A DNA stretch of 64,000 bases from Halorubrum depositum. Lineage in GTDB: Archaea; Halobacteriota; Halobacteria; Halobacteriales; Haloferacaceae. How positions within the stretch are numbered: position 1 is the stretch's first letter; every line of letters begins with the position of its first letter. Positions 26,969-36,070 of the stretch are shown in pieces. A program made the translations under genes and the position numbers. The notes under the pieces were generated by a model, which saw only the letters and a list, made by a program, of their open reading frames with translations, did not search any database and was not told where the DNA came from. The stretch is taken from the NCBI RefSeq assembly GCF_007671725.1, contig NZ_VCNM01000001.1, positions 496,001 to 560,000 of the forward strand, in the 5' to 3' direction.

Positions 26969-28225
26969 TCAGGGCTCGGGGATCGCGCCGGCCTCGATCA
27001 GCTCGTCGATGCGGGCGTCGTCGTAGCCGGCCGCTTTCAACACGCGCACCGTGTCCTCGCCCAGCAGCGGCGGCGCCTTCTCGAACCCGGAGTCGGCCCG
27101 GTCGTAGTTGAGCGGGTGTTCGATGACCGGGATCTCCCCCGCGGCGGGGTGGTCGATGGAACTGACGACGCCGCGGGCGCGCACCTGTTCGTTGTCCAGC
27201 GCCTCGTCGACGTCGAACACCGGGCCCACGGGGAGCCCGCGCTCGTCGGCCAGCAGGTCGACCCACTCGTCGGTCGTCTTGGTTCGCAGGACCTCCGAGA
27301 GCTCCGCCTCGAGCGCGTCCATGTTGTTCACCCGCGCCGAGTTCGTGGCGAAGCGCTCGTCCGACGAGAGGTTCTCGCGCCCGATCGCGTCGCAGAACTC
27401 CTCCCAGAGCTTCTGGTTCCCGCAGGCGACGTTGAGGTGGCCGTCGGCCGTCGGGTACATCTGGTACGGGGCGAGCACCGGGTCCTTCGTCCCCATCCGC
27501 GACGTCTCCTCGCCGACGAAGCTCTTGCCCGCCTGCTTCGTGAGCCACGGGAGCGCCGCGTCGAGCATCCCGAGCTCGACGCGCTCGCCCTCGCCGGTCC
27601 GCTCGCGGTTGTACAGCGAGGTGACGATCCCGAACGCCGACCACATCGCGGTGATGAGGTCCGTCTGGGGGAGCCCGACCTTCGCCGGCGGCGCGTCGGG
27701 GTAGCCCGTGACGCTCATCGTGCCGCTCATCCCCTGCACGAGCAGGTCGTACCCCGGCCGGTCGCTCCACGGGCCCGTCTCGCCGAACGCCGAGATCGAA
27801 CAGTAGATCAGGTCGTCGTTGTGATCCCGGAGCGTCTCGTAGTCGACGCCGAGGCGCTCGGCGGTGCCCGGCCGGAAGTTCTCGACGACGACGTCCGCCT
27901 CGGAGACGACGTCGTACAGCGCGGTCAGCCCCTCTTCCGTCTTCAGGTTCAGTTCGATGCTCTGCTTACCGTAGTTCACCGTCCAGAAGTACGGCGACTC
28001 CCCCTCGTCGGACGCCGGCTTCCCGGGGCCCTCGTACCCCTCGACGTCGACGAACGGCGGCCCCGAGTACCGGCTGTCGTCGCCGACGCCCGGCCGCTCG
28101 ACCTTGATCACTTCCGCCCCCTGATTCGCTAACATCATCGTGGCGAAGCCGCCGGTGACGAACGTCGTCAGGTCGACCACGACGATCTCCTCTAAGAGTC
28201 GCTGTCGCTTCTCGTCTGGGCTCAT
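26969..28225 (-). CDS. Second CaiB/BaiF family CoA-transferase
   Basis: A 418-residue type III CoA-transferase with catalytic Asp160 in RPGYDLLVQGMSGTMSVTG, and the conserved VDLTTFVTGGFATMMLANQGAEV and WTVNYGKQSIELNLK blocks. It is only distantly like the first copy at 16341, so a different acid substrate is likely. I start at MSPDEK (complement 28223-28225); ATG three codons upstream is an alternative. It is the last gene of a minus-strand run IclR-MFS-CoA-transferase, suggesting import by the MFS carrier and activation by this enzyme. Confidence 0.87.
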   Translation of the reverse strand: MSPDEKRQRLLEEIVVVDLTTFVTGGFATMMLANQGAEVIKVERPGVGDDSRYSGPPFVDVEGYEGPGKPASDEGESPYFWTVNYGKQSIELNLKTEEGLTALYDVVSEADVVVENFRPGTAERLGVDYETLRDHNDDLIYCSISAFGETGPWSDRPGYDLLVQGMSGTMSVTGYPDAPPAKVGLPQTDLITAMWSAFGIVTSLYNRERTGEGERVELGMLDAALPWLTKQAGKSFVGEETSRMGTKDPVLAPYQMYPTADGHLNVACGNQKLWEEFCDAIGRENLSSDERFATNSARVNNMDALEAELSEVLRTKTTDEWVDLLADERGLPVGPVFDVDEALDNEQVRARGVVSSIDHPAAGEIPVIEHPLNYDRADSGFEKAPPLLGEDTVRVLKAAGYDDARIDELIEAGAIPEP

Positions 28226-28286
28226 ACCTACCACTCCGACGACGACGGCATAAAGGTTGGGAGACCGCGGGCGGTGAGGGGAACGG

Positions 28287-29489
28287 CTACAGCCGCATCA
28301 ACAGCAACACCGCGGCGCCGCCGAGCCCGGCGATCCCGGCGAGGAGGAAGAACAGCACGGCGCTCGTCGCGTGCGTGAGCACGAACCCCGCGAGCGACGC
28401 GCCGAGGGCGCCGACGCCGAACATCGCGAGGTACGTGAAGCCGTACGAGAGCCCCTGCACCGCTTCGTCGGCGTTCTCGGCAACGACGACCTGGTATATC
28501 GGGGCCGTGCCGTACACGAAGAAGCCGAGCAGGAGACAGGCGCCGACGAGCGCGACGGTGCCGAGCTCCCGGACGAACGGGAACGCCGCCGCGAGGCCGG
28601 CCAAGACAGCGAAGAAGCCGAAGAAGGCGGTCGTGCTGGAGACGCGGTCGGTCAGCCGCCCGCCCACGTACTGGCCGCCGATGCCGACGGTCAGGAGGGC
28701 GGTGTACACGTACTGGGCCGGCTGGACGGTCTGATCGAGCAGCTCGAAGGACTGGAGCGCCGGGGACTCGGCGAGGACGTCGGGAAGGAACGTCAACAGG
28801 CCGCGGTAGTACGTGCCGTACAACAGCACCGCGACGAGCGCGACCGCGAACGCGGTCGCGAACAGGGTGCGGGAGTCACGAGCGGTCTGTCGGAGCTCGT
28901 CGGCGATCGACCCCGTCTCGCCCGCGTCCTCGGCCTCGCCGAGCTCGAACTCGATCCGCGTCCCGGCCAGCCCGACGAGCAGGGCCACGGCCGACAGCGC
29001 GCCGGCCGCGAGCCGCCAGTCGGCGACCATGAGCAACAGCGCCGTGAGGAGCGGGCCGAACGCCGTCCCGACGTTGCCGCCCACGCCGTGATACGCGAAC
29101 ACCGAGCCGCGGGCGTCCGCGGTGCGGCTGATGAGCGAGAGCCCCGCGGGGTGGTAGACGCTCGCGAAACAGCCCCACAGGAGCACGGCGGCGCCGAGCG
29201 AGACCACGCCGCGCGAGAGCGCCACGATCCCGAACCCGATCCCCATTCCCGCGATGGAGATCAAGATCAGTCGCCGCGAGCTGAACCGGTCCGAGAGGAT
29301 CCCGCTCACCGGCGCGCCGAGGCCGATGAACGCGTAGCCGGCGCCGATGACGGTGCCGATGACGGCCGCCGAGACGTCGAATTCGGCCATCCAGAGCCCG
29401 ACGAAGAGCGGTATCGAGAGTTCGTACGTGTGAAACATCCCGTGGGCGAGAGAGGTGAATCGCACGAGCGACCGATCGTTCGCGTTCAT
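28287..29489 (-). CDS. MFS transporter (carboxylate type)
   Basis: A 400-residue protein with 12 predicted membrane segments and MFS landmarks such as GAPVSGILSDRFSSRRLILIS in the first cytoplasmic loop and GGRLTDRVSSTTAFFG in the matching second-half loop. A basic-acidic central loop (about residues 185-205) separates the halves. It lies 51 nt downstream of the IclR regulator and 61 nt upstream of the CoA-transferase, so it probably imports that enzyme's acid. Substrate is not determinable. Confidence 0.85.
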   Translation of the reverse strand: MNANDRSLVRFTSLAHGMFHTYELSIPLFVGLWMAEFDVSAAVIGTVIGAGYAFIGLGAPVSGILSDRFSSRRLILISIAGMGIGFGIVALSRGVVSLGAAVLLWGCFASVYHPAGLSLISRTADARGSVFAYHGVGGNVGTAFGPLLTALLLMVADWRLAAGALSAVALLVGLAGTRIEFELGEAEDAGETGSIADELRQTARDSRTLFATAFAVALVAVLLYGTYYRGLLTFLPDVLAESPALQSFELLDQTVQPAQYVYTALLTVGIGGQYVGGRLTDRVSSTTAFFGFFAVLAGLAAAFPFVRELGTVALVGACLLLGFFVYGTAPIYQVVVAENADEAVQGLSYGFTYLAMFGVGALGASLAGFVLTHATSAVLFFLLAGIAGLGGAAVLLLMRL

Positions 29490-29540
29490 TGGTTCGACGA
29501 GCGCCGAGAGACATTATAAACTCTCGGGGGCCGGCGATCC

Positions 29541-30302
29541 TCACACCGAGTGTTCGATGTGGAGCTCCAGCTCGTTGACCGCGCCGAGGATCCGTTCGGG
29601 GAGCGCCTCGGTGAAGCGGTCGCCGGTGATCCGGTTGGCGGGCCCGGAGACGCTCAGCGCGCCGACCACCTCGCCGCCGGCGACCACGGCCGCACCGATC
29701 GCGTGGACGCCCGCCGTCGTCTCCTGTCGGTTGAACGCGTAGCCGCGCTCACGGATCCCGTCCAGCTCCGCGAACAGGTCCTCGCGGGTCGTGATGGCGT
29801 CGTGGCCGGCGTCGAGTCCGTGCGCGTCGACTATCGCCTCGACCCGGTCGCGGTCGTACGCCGCGAGGATCGCCTTCCCCGCCGCGCTCGTGTGGATCGC
29901 GCCGCGCTTTCCGACGTGGGCGCCCGTCTGAACGGCGCTCTGTCCGACTTCGGTGTAGAGGTACACCCGCTCGCCGTTCTCCTCGACGATGAACTGCGCC
30001 CGTTCGCCCGTCTCGTCGGCGAGGGCGTCGACCTTCTCCTTGATCATGGGGTAGGCCGTCACGCGGCGCTGGATCTGCCCGCCGACCGTGAGGAACTGGA
30101 GGCCGAGCGCGTACACGTCGCCGTCGCGGACGACGTACCCGTGTTTCTTCAGCGTCGCGAGGTGGCGGTGGACCGTGCTCGGGGCCAATCCGAGATACTC
30201 GGATAACTCGGCGATCGTCATCCCGTCGTTTTCGCGCAGCGCATCCATCACCCGTAACGACGTTTCAGTCGTTTTAGCGACCGATTTGAGTTCTTTTTCC
30301 AT
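29541..30302 (-). CDS. IclR family transcriptional regulator of the MFS-CoA-transferase unit
   Basis: A 253-residue IclR protein: winged helix at residues 10-65 (TIAELSEYLGLAPSTVHRHLA) and effector domain at 80-245 (KRGAIHTSAAGKAILAAY; GYAFNRQETTAGVHAIGAAV). It heads the minus-strand run and is divergent from the LarA-like gene. A TATA-like AGTTAAGTAG lies just upstream on its strand. It likely controls both directions through palindromes in the 381-nt gap. Confidence 0.88.
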   Translation of the reverse strand: MEKELKSVAKTTETSLRVMDALRENDGMTIAELSEYLGLAPSTVHRHLATLKKHGYVVRDGDVYALGLQFLTVGGQIQRRVTAYPMIKEKVDALADETGERAQFIVEENGERVYLYTEVGQSAVQTGAHVGKRGAIHTSAAGKAILAAYDRDRVEAIVDAHGLDAGHDAITTREDLFAELDGIRERGYAFNRQETTAGVHAIGAAVVAGGEVVGALSVSGPANRITGDRFTEALPERILGAVNELELHIEHSV

Positions 30303-30683
30303 ACGTCACAGTCCGCTCCTAACTACTTAACTTCCCGTGTACTCGGATAATAAAGAATATTTGGCCGTACGAGGCCGTCGGTGTCGCCGAGAACCGTCGG
30401 CGTCTTGAGTCATCGTCTAAGCATGTAGAACGCCTCTCGGCGGGCCAGCGCGTCGTTATCGGTAATCAAGCCGAGAAAGACCCGTCGTCGTCGGGTATAA
30501 CAGATCCGGATTATTCGGATCTAGATTCGATCTCGTCGTGTTTCATTACAGCCGTACGTTTGTAACGGAGATTCCGTCCGCCGCACGCGTTCGACGTCGC
30601 GGCGATACCGCTCGCGGGGGCGATTCCGGGACGGATCGCGTCGCGGCCCCCACGTTTATGTCGGTCGAGCGGGAGTCGATCAC
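30303..30683. other. 381-nt divergent control region between IclR and LarA-like genes
   Basis: No gene is present. It contains the IclR promoter near 30320-30335, an AT-rich stretch at 30345-30362, a TATA-like GGGTATAACA at 30493-30502 followed by a palindrome, and a second TATA-like CACGTTTATGTC at about 30650-30661, which would give a short leader for the LarA-like gene starting at 30684. Confidence 0.6.
30502..30522. promoter_or_regulatory. Perfect inverted repeat, candidate IclR operator
   Basis: AGATCCG at 30502-30508 and CGGATCT at 30516-30522 are perfect arms with a 7-nt AT-rich spacer. It begins just after a TATA-like box (30494-30500), covering the expected start point of a rightward transcript. 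Its position between an IclR gene and its divergent neighbour makes it a candidate operator. Confidence 0.5.
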
Positions 30684-32033
30684 ATGGACTCACTCGACGA
30701 TCTCGTCGTGCCCGAGGCGACCGTGCTCGACGCGTGCGGCGACCGGCCGCTCCCGGAGTTGGGGCTCATCGAGCGCGCATGGGAGACCGACCCGATCCCG
30801 AGCGACCGCGTCGAGGCCGCGGCCGCCGAGGCGGTGGCGTCGCTGGAGTTCGACGGGGTTCCCGAGGGCGGCGAAGTCGCCGTCGGCGCCGGCAGTCGCG
30901 GGATCGCGAACCTCCCGTCGATCGTGAGCGGCGTCGTCGGCGCGATCGAGGACGCCGGCTACGACCCCTTCGTGTTCCCGGCGATGGGGAGCCACGGCGG
31001 GGCGACCGCGGAGGGCCAGCGGGAGATGCTCGAATCGCTCGGCGTGACCCCGGAGGCGATCGGCTGCGAGATCCGGTCGAGCATGGAGGTCGTGCGGGTC
31101 GGCGAGACCCCCGATCGAGGCGTTCCCGTGTACGCGGACGCCAACGCCGCCGCCGCCGACGCGATCGTTCCGGTCAACCGGGTGAAACCCCACACCGACT
31201 ACGACGGCCCCGTCGAGAGCGGGCTCTCGAAGATGCTCGTCATCGGCATGGGGAAACAGCGCGGGGCGAAGACCGCCCACGAGTGGGCGGTCGACTGGAG
31301 CTTCCGGAACATGATCCCGGAGATCGCGGAGAAGCTGCTGGCCGAACTCCCGGTCGCGGGCGGCGTCGCGATCGTCGAGGACCAGTTCGACGACACCGCC
31401 GTGATCGAGGGCGTCCCTCCGTCCGGCTTCCTCGACCGCGAGGCGGAGCTGCTGGAGGACGCGTACGACCGCCTGCCGACGGTCCCCTTCGACGACGTCG
31501 ACGTGTTGGTCCTCGATCGGCAGGGGAAAGACGTCAGCGGGCAGGGGATGGACACGAACGTGATCGGCCGGCGCCCGTTCGCGATCAACGAGCCGGAGCC
31601 GGAGCTGCCGGACGTCAAGCGAATCTTCGTGCGGGGGCTGACGGAGACGACCCACGGCAACGCCATGGGGATGGGCTCCGCGGACTTCGTCCATCGAGAT
31701 CTCGCCGCCGAGCTGGACAGCTCGACCACGCTCATCAACGCGATCACCGCGAGCACGACGCGCGGGGTTCGGCTCCCGCCCGTCGTCGAGACGGACCGCG
31801 CGGGGCTCGTCGCGTCGCTGTCGACCGTCGGCGTCGTCGATCCGGACACGGTCCGCGTGCTCCGTGCGACGGACACGATGCGGCTCGACCGGCTGTACGC
31901 CTCTCCCGCGCTCGTCGACGAGGCCCGCGAGCGCGACGACCTGCGGGTCGTCGCGGAGCCGAGCCCGATCGAGTTCGACGACGGCCGGTTCGTCGCGCCG
32001 ACCCCGCACGAAACCGGAGAGCGCGGCGGCTGA
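30684..32033 (+). CDS. LarA-like nickel-pincer-dependent racemase/epimerase (DUF2088)
   Basis: A 449-residue protein of the lactate racemase (LarA) superfamily: VAVGAGSRGIANLPSIV, GSHGGATAEGQ, and VKPHTDYDGPVESGLSKM with conserved His, Lys and Ser positions expected around the nickel-pincer nucleotide cofactor. Known members racemise lactate or malate or epimerise sugar acids. No larB, larC or larE cofactor genes are in the window, so the cofactor, if used, would be made elsewhere. It is divergent from the IclR regulator and fits the hydroxyacid theme. Substrate is inferred only in general terms. Confidence 0.75.
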   Translation: MDSLDDLVVPEATVLDACGDRPLPELGLIERAWETDPIPSDRVEAAAAEAVASLEFDGVPEGGEVAVGAGSRGIANLPSIVSGVVGAIEDAGYDPFVFPAMGSHGGATAEGQREMLESLGVTPEAIGCEIRSSMEVVRVGETPDRGVPVYADANAAAADAIVPVNRVKPHTDYDGPVESGLSKMLVIGMGKQRGAKTAHEWAVDWSFRNMIPEIAEKLLAELPVAGGVAIVEDQFDDTAVIEGVPPSGFLDREAELLEDAYDRLPTVPFDDVDVLVLDRQGKDVSGQGMDTNVIGRRPFAINEPEPELPDVKRIFVRGLTETTHGNAMGMGSADFVHRDLAAELDSSTTLINAITASTTRGVRLPPVVETDRAGLVASLSTVGVVDPDTVRVLRATDTMRLDRLYASPALVDEARERDDLRVVAEPSPIEFDDGRFVAPTPHETGERGG

Positions 32034-32075
32034 GAGATAGATTTAAGGATATGAGAGAGTTCAACTAGATAATCG

Positions 32076-34043
32076 ATGGATCAGACCTCTCAATCGGCCG
32101 TGCGCGTCGACGTCCGAAATGTGGGCGGCATCGACGAGGCGTCCGTGACCCTCCCCGAGGGGGTCTCGGTGTTGGCCGGGCGAAACGCGACGAACCGGAC
32201 CTCGTTCCTGCAGGCGCTGATGGCCGGACTCGGGAGCCGTCGGAGCTCGCTGAAGGGCGACGCCGACGAGGGCGAAGTGACCCTCGAACTGGGCGACGAG
32301 ACGTACACCCGGACGCTGAAGAGACGCGGGGACTCGGTCGCGTTCGGCGGCGACCCGTACCTCGACGACCCGGAGCTCGCGGACCTGTTCGCGTTCCTGC
32401 TGGAGAACAACGAGGCGCGCCGGGCCGTCGCCCGCGGCGACGACCTTCAAGAGATCATCATGCGGCCGATCGACACCGACTCGATCGACGCCGAGATCCG
32501 GGAGTGCAAGCGCGAGCGGTCCGAGCTGGAAGACGAGATCGACCGGCTCGACGGGCTCGAACAGGACCTCCCCGAGCTGGAGGCCGAGCTCCGCGAGAAG
32601 CGGTCGGAGCTCGAGGAGGCCGAGGCGGAGCTCGAATCGGTCCGGGATGAGCTGGACGACCTCGACGCCGGCGTCGAGGAGAGCCGCACCCGCAAGCGGG
32701 AGCTCGAAGAGGCGTTCCAGCGCGTTCGCGACGCCCGCTCGGAGCTGGACGACCTCGAGTTCGACCTCGAGACCGAACGGTCGACGCTGACGGAGCTGAA
32801 GGCGGAGCGCGACGAGCTCCAGGAGACGGTGGAGTCGGCACAGGAGCCCGACGAGAGCCCCGATCAGCTCGCCGGTCGCATCGGCGAGCTGCGCCGTCGC
32901 CAGCGCGCGCTCGACGACGCGATCAACGAGCTCGGCAGCGTCATCAACTTCAACGAGGACATGCTCGAGGGCTCGGCTCCCGCCATCGACGTCGAGGGGA
33001 GCGGCGACAAGGCGGTCGCCGCCGCCGGCGCGTCCCGGGGCGGCGACAGCCCGACCGACGCGCTGACCGGCGAGGACCGGACGACGTGTTGGACCTGCGG
33101 CTCCGTGGTCGAGACCGAACAGATCGAGGCGACGCTCGACCGCCTCCGAGACCTCCGGTCGGAGCGGCTCGACGAGCGAGGCGATCTCCGCGAGGAGATC
33201 CAGGAGCTTACCGACCGGCAGTCAGAGCTGCGCGAGGCGCAGCGCGAGGTCGAGCGCGCCGAGGAGCGGCTCGACGCGGTCCGGTCGGAGATCGAGGGGA
33301 CCGAGTCTCGGATCGCGGATCTCGAGGACCGGATCGAGGCGAAGCGGTCGGAGATCGAGGAGCTTGAGGCGGAGGCCGAGTCGATCGACGTGGACGGTCA
33401 CGACGAGGCGCTGGAGCGCCACCGCGAGGCCAACGAGATCGAGCTCCGGATCGGGCGGCTCGAAGACGAGATCGCGGAGATCGAAGCGGAGATCGACGAG
33501 CGGGAGGAGGCGATCGAACGCCGCGAGGAGCTCGAGGCCGAGCGGGAGGCGATCGCGGACCGGCTGACGGAGCTGCGAACGCGGGTCGACCGGCTGGAGG
33601 AGAGCGCCGTCGAGGAGTTCAACGAGCACATGGCGACGGTCCTCGACATCCTCGGGTACGAGAACCTCGACCGGATCTGGATCGAGCGCCGCGAGACCGA
33701 CGTGCGCGAGGGGCGGCGGAAGGTCACGCAGACGCGGTTCGACCTCCACATCGTCCGCTCGTCGCCCGACGGCGCCGCCTACGAGGACACCGTCGACCAC
33801 CTCTCGGAGAGCGAGCGCGAGGTGACCGGACTCGTGTTCGCGCTGGCGGGGTACCTCGTTCACGACGTTCACGAGACGGTGCCGTTCATCATCCTGGACT
33901 CGCTGGAGGCGATCGACTCGGACCGCATCGCGCGCGTGGTCGACTACTTCCGCGACCACGCGGATTACCTCGTGGCCGCCCTGCTCCCGGAGGACGCCGC
34001 CGCGCTCCCCGACGAGTACGCGTACGTCGAGCGGATCGACTGA
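32076..34043 (+). CDS. Archaea-specific SMC-related ATPase with zinc-hook-like CxxC
   Basis: A 655-residue SMC/Rad50-like protein. The N-terminal P-loop is degenerate: GRNATNRTS at 35-43 instead of GxxGxGKS/T, with Arg41 at the Lys position. Long coiled coils occupy about 140-290 and 345-535, separated by a hinge with Cys338-x-x-Cys341 resembling a Rad50 zinc hook. The C-terminal head has a signature-like LSESEREVTG and a Walker B ending at Asp608-Ser-Leu-Glu. It probably dimerises and acts on chromosome or cell-shape processes. A TATA-like GATTTAAGG lies about 30 nt before ATG 32076. The partner gene rdfA follows after 78 nt. Confidence 0.82.
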   Translation: MDQTSQSAVRVDVRNVGGIDEASVTLPEGVSVLAGRNATNRTSFLQALMAGLGSRRSSLKGDADEGEVTLELGDETYTRTLKRRGDSVAFGGDPYLDDPELADLFAFLLENNEARRAVARGDDLQEIIMRPIDTDSIDAEIRECKRERSELEDEIDRLDGLEQDLPELEAELREKRSELEEAEAELESVRDELDDLDAGVEESRTRKRELEEAFQRVRDARSELDDLEFDLETERSTLTELKAERDELQETVESAQEPDESPDQLAGRIGELRRRQRALDDAINELGSVINFNEDMLEGSAPAIDVEGSGDKAVAAAGASRGGDSPTDALTGEDRTTCWTCGSVVETEQIEATLDRLRDLRSERLDERGDLREEIQELTDRQSELREAQREVERAEERLDAVRSEIEGTESRIADLEDRIEAKRSEIEELEAEAESIDVDGHDEALERHREANEIELRIGRLEDEIAEIEAEIDEREEAIERREELEAEREAIADRLTELRTRVDRLEESAVEEFNEHMATVLDILGYENLDRIWIERRETDVREGRRKVTQTRFDLHIVRSSPDGAAYEDTVDHLSESEREVTGLVFALAGYLVHDVHETVPFIILDSLEAIDSDRIARVVDYFRDHADYLVAALLPEDAAALPDEYAYVERID

Positions 34044-34121
34044 GTCCGGACCGGCGCCGTTCGGGTCGGAACCGCGTCGTCGCACCGATACCCTTGTAAC
34101 GCTACCCCTCGAACCACCGAT

Positions 34122-34745
34122 ATGACCGGCGAGGACGGACCGAACACGAAAGTCGGGCGAGTGATCGAGGCGTACGATCTCGACGAGATGGGATCGACGC
34201 TCGAGGCCGAGTGGACGGGCGAGACGGGCGAGCGCACGAGCCTGCGGGACCTCGCCGACGAGTTCAACGAGGCGGTGGTGGCGGCGGCGGTCCGCGAGTC
34301 CGCCAGCTCGTCGCTCGACGTCGAGGTCTCGAGCACGTACGAGGCGCTGCGGAACGGGACCGGCCCGGAGGCGACGCGGGCGCGACGGCGACTCGAACGC
34401 GAGGGCGTGGACGTCGACGAACTGACTGCCGACTTCGTCACGCACCAGGCGATCCACACGTACCTCACCGAGGACCGCGGGGCGAGCCTCCCCAGCGACG
34501 AGGAGGGGCGCGTCGACCGGAAGATCCAGACGATCGAGAAGCTGCAGGGGCGGCTCTCGGCGGTCAGCGAGTCGGCGATCTCGTCGCTCGCGAACGCCGG
34601 CGAGCTCGATCGGGACGACTACGACGTCCTCGTGGACGTGCGGGCCGTCTGTCCGCACTGCGGGGCGGACGCGCCGGTCAGCGAACTCATCCGCCGGGGC
34701 GGCTGCGGCTGCGCGACCGACGACGCCGCGGCGGACGGGGACTGA
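34122..34745 (+). CDS. rdfA: Rod-determining factor RdfA
   Basis: A 207-residue acidic protein with the features I associate with haloarchaeal RdfA: N-terminal TKVGRVIEAYDL, a central helical region, and a C-terminal zinc-binding tail with CPHCG and GGCGC near residues 180-200. RdfA is required for rod formation in Haloferax volcanii. Its co-orientation with the SMC-like gene, 78 nt apart, supports a joint role in cell shape. The assignment rests on recognition of the family, not on a search. Confidence 0.75.
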   Translation: MTGEDGPNTKVGRVIEAYDLDEMGSTLEAEWTGETGERTSLRDLADEFNEAVVAAAVRESASSSLDVEVSSTYEALRNGTGPEATRARRRLEREGVDVDELTADFVTHQAIHTYLTEDRGASLPSDEEGRVDRKIQTIEKLQGRLSAVSESAISSLANAGELDRDDYDVLVDVRAVCPHCGADAPVSELIRRGGCGCATDDAAADGD

Positions 34746-34762
34746 TTCGGCCGGCTGGCGGC

Positions 34763-34870
34763 CTACCGCTTCCTGGCCGCCGCGACCGCGTCGACCGTCC
34801 GGCGCGCGTTCTCGGTGATCGTCGCGTACGCCTCGTTCGCGACGGCCTCGCCGCCGTCGACGGGATCGAG
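34763..34870 (-). pseudogene. C-terminal fragment of an unidentified minus-strand gene
   Basis: Reading leftward, about 35 codons end in a stop (TAG complement 34763-34765) and encode a typical haloarchaeal helical tail (NEAYATITENARRTVDAV). Further upstream on this strand the frame runs opposite to SDR coding sequence, so only the C-terminus remains. The parent family is not recognised. It is joined to the headless SDR gene at about 34840-34870. Confidence 0.4.
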
Positions 34871-35497
34871 GCGGCGGGCGGCGAAGCGACGTTCGTCAGG
34901 GCCGACATGCGCGAGCCCGCTGAGATCGAGGCGCTCGTCGACCACGCCGCCGCGGAGTACGGACGGATCGACGTGCTGGTGAACAACGCGGGCGTCCAGA
35001 CGGAGACGACCGCTCGGGAGGCGACGGTGGAGGACTGGGAGTTCGTCGTCGAGACCGACTTCCGGTCGTTCTGGCTGTGCGCGAAGCACGCGGCCGACCA
35101 CATGCCCGCCGGCGGGACGATACTCAACACCGCCTCGAACCAAGCGTACCTCACGATGCCCGGTCTCTTCCCCTACAACGCGGTCAAGGCCGGGATCAAC
35201 GGGATGACCCGCGCCCTGGCGCTGGAGCTCGGCCCGGACGGGATCACGGTGAACACGATCAACCCCGGCTGGATCGAAATCGACCGGACCCGGGAGGAGC
35301 TGGGCGACGACTACGGGAACACGGAGGACATTCATCCGGTCGGTCGACTCGGGAAACCCGCCGACGTGGCCGGGGTCGCGGCGTTCCTCGCGAGCGACGA
35401 CGCGAGCTTCGTCACCGGCGAGAGCGTCCTCGTCGACGGCGGCCGGTCGCAGGTGATGGAAGACGACCGCTATCTCGACTACCGTCGAAACCGGTGA
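34850..35497 (+). pseudogene. 5'-truncated short-chain dehydrogenase/reductase
   Basis: The frame encodes about 215 residues of a classical SDR from the region after the first Rossmann elements to a normal C-terminus: DVLVNNAGV, an active-site Ser in ILNTASNQAY, and the YNAVK (YxxxK) catalytic pair, ending in FVTGESVLVDGG. The TGxxxGIG cofactor loop and about 45 N-terminal residues are absent, and there is no start codon near the break. A restart at ATG 34907 would still lack the cofactor site. I therefore call it a pseudogene created by a deletion joining it to the tail of an opposing gene. Confidence 0.8.
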
Positions 35498-36070
35498 TCG
35501 CACGACGAGCGTTTCGGTGACGGTGCGGTCCGTCGACGGTGGCGGTCGCGTCGGAACCGGTGGGCGCAGATACACAAGTGTTTATACTATTCTGTTAACC
35601 TAACAAACATACTATTTATTTACGAGATCGGATCGTTCAGAGTCGGTCGTTCCCGAAACGCTCACGCAGTTTGCGATTCTTCGGCGAATACGAACCTTGA
35701 AATAGGCACTAACGCCGTTTCCTCGACGAACGGATATCCATCGATCAGCCGGTTCGCGGTGGGGTCGACGGTTGTCGCTCATTCTCCGGCACTCGGCACC
35801 TCTCAGCCGACAAAAACGCCGATACCGTCATCCGTCGAGATCGAGTGCGACTATCCGGGAACGTATAAATATAAGAAATATAGTATGTATTTTTGTTTGG
35901 TAGTTAGACGTATCGTCGAGCGTCGTCGCCCGGTCCGATTCGGTCCGTTCGGCTGGCCTACCGTATAGACACGTCAATCCGCGGCGGCGTCGACACCGCG
36001 TCGGCGAGTTCGATGGCCGCGGCGGGCAGGCGAGAGAACCGTTTATTGTCCGCGGGTCAGACGGCACCGT
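35498..36070. other. 573-nt gene-free region with two facing AT-rich promoter-like blocks
   Basis: Two unusually AT-rich blocks, 35581-35624 on the plus strand and 35862-35910 on the minus strand, share an ACC(A/T)AACAAA...CATACTAT motif in inverted orientation. They look like convergent promoters about 240 nt apart with no gene between them. The remaining sequence has lower G+C than neighbours. Together with the truncated SDR gene this reads as a decay zone. The nuclease gene promoter may lie near GTTTATTGTCC at 36040-36050. Confidence 0.5.

Noticed and set aside
34211-34849. An intact SDR protein beginning within rdfA
   Set aside because: The frame upstream of about 34850 is out-of-frame rdfA and spacer sequence with no TGxxxGIG motif.
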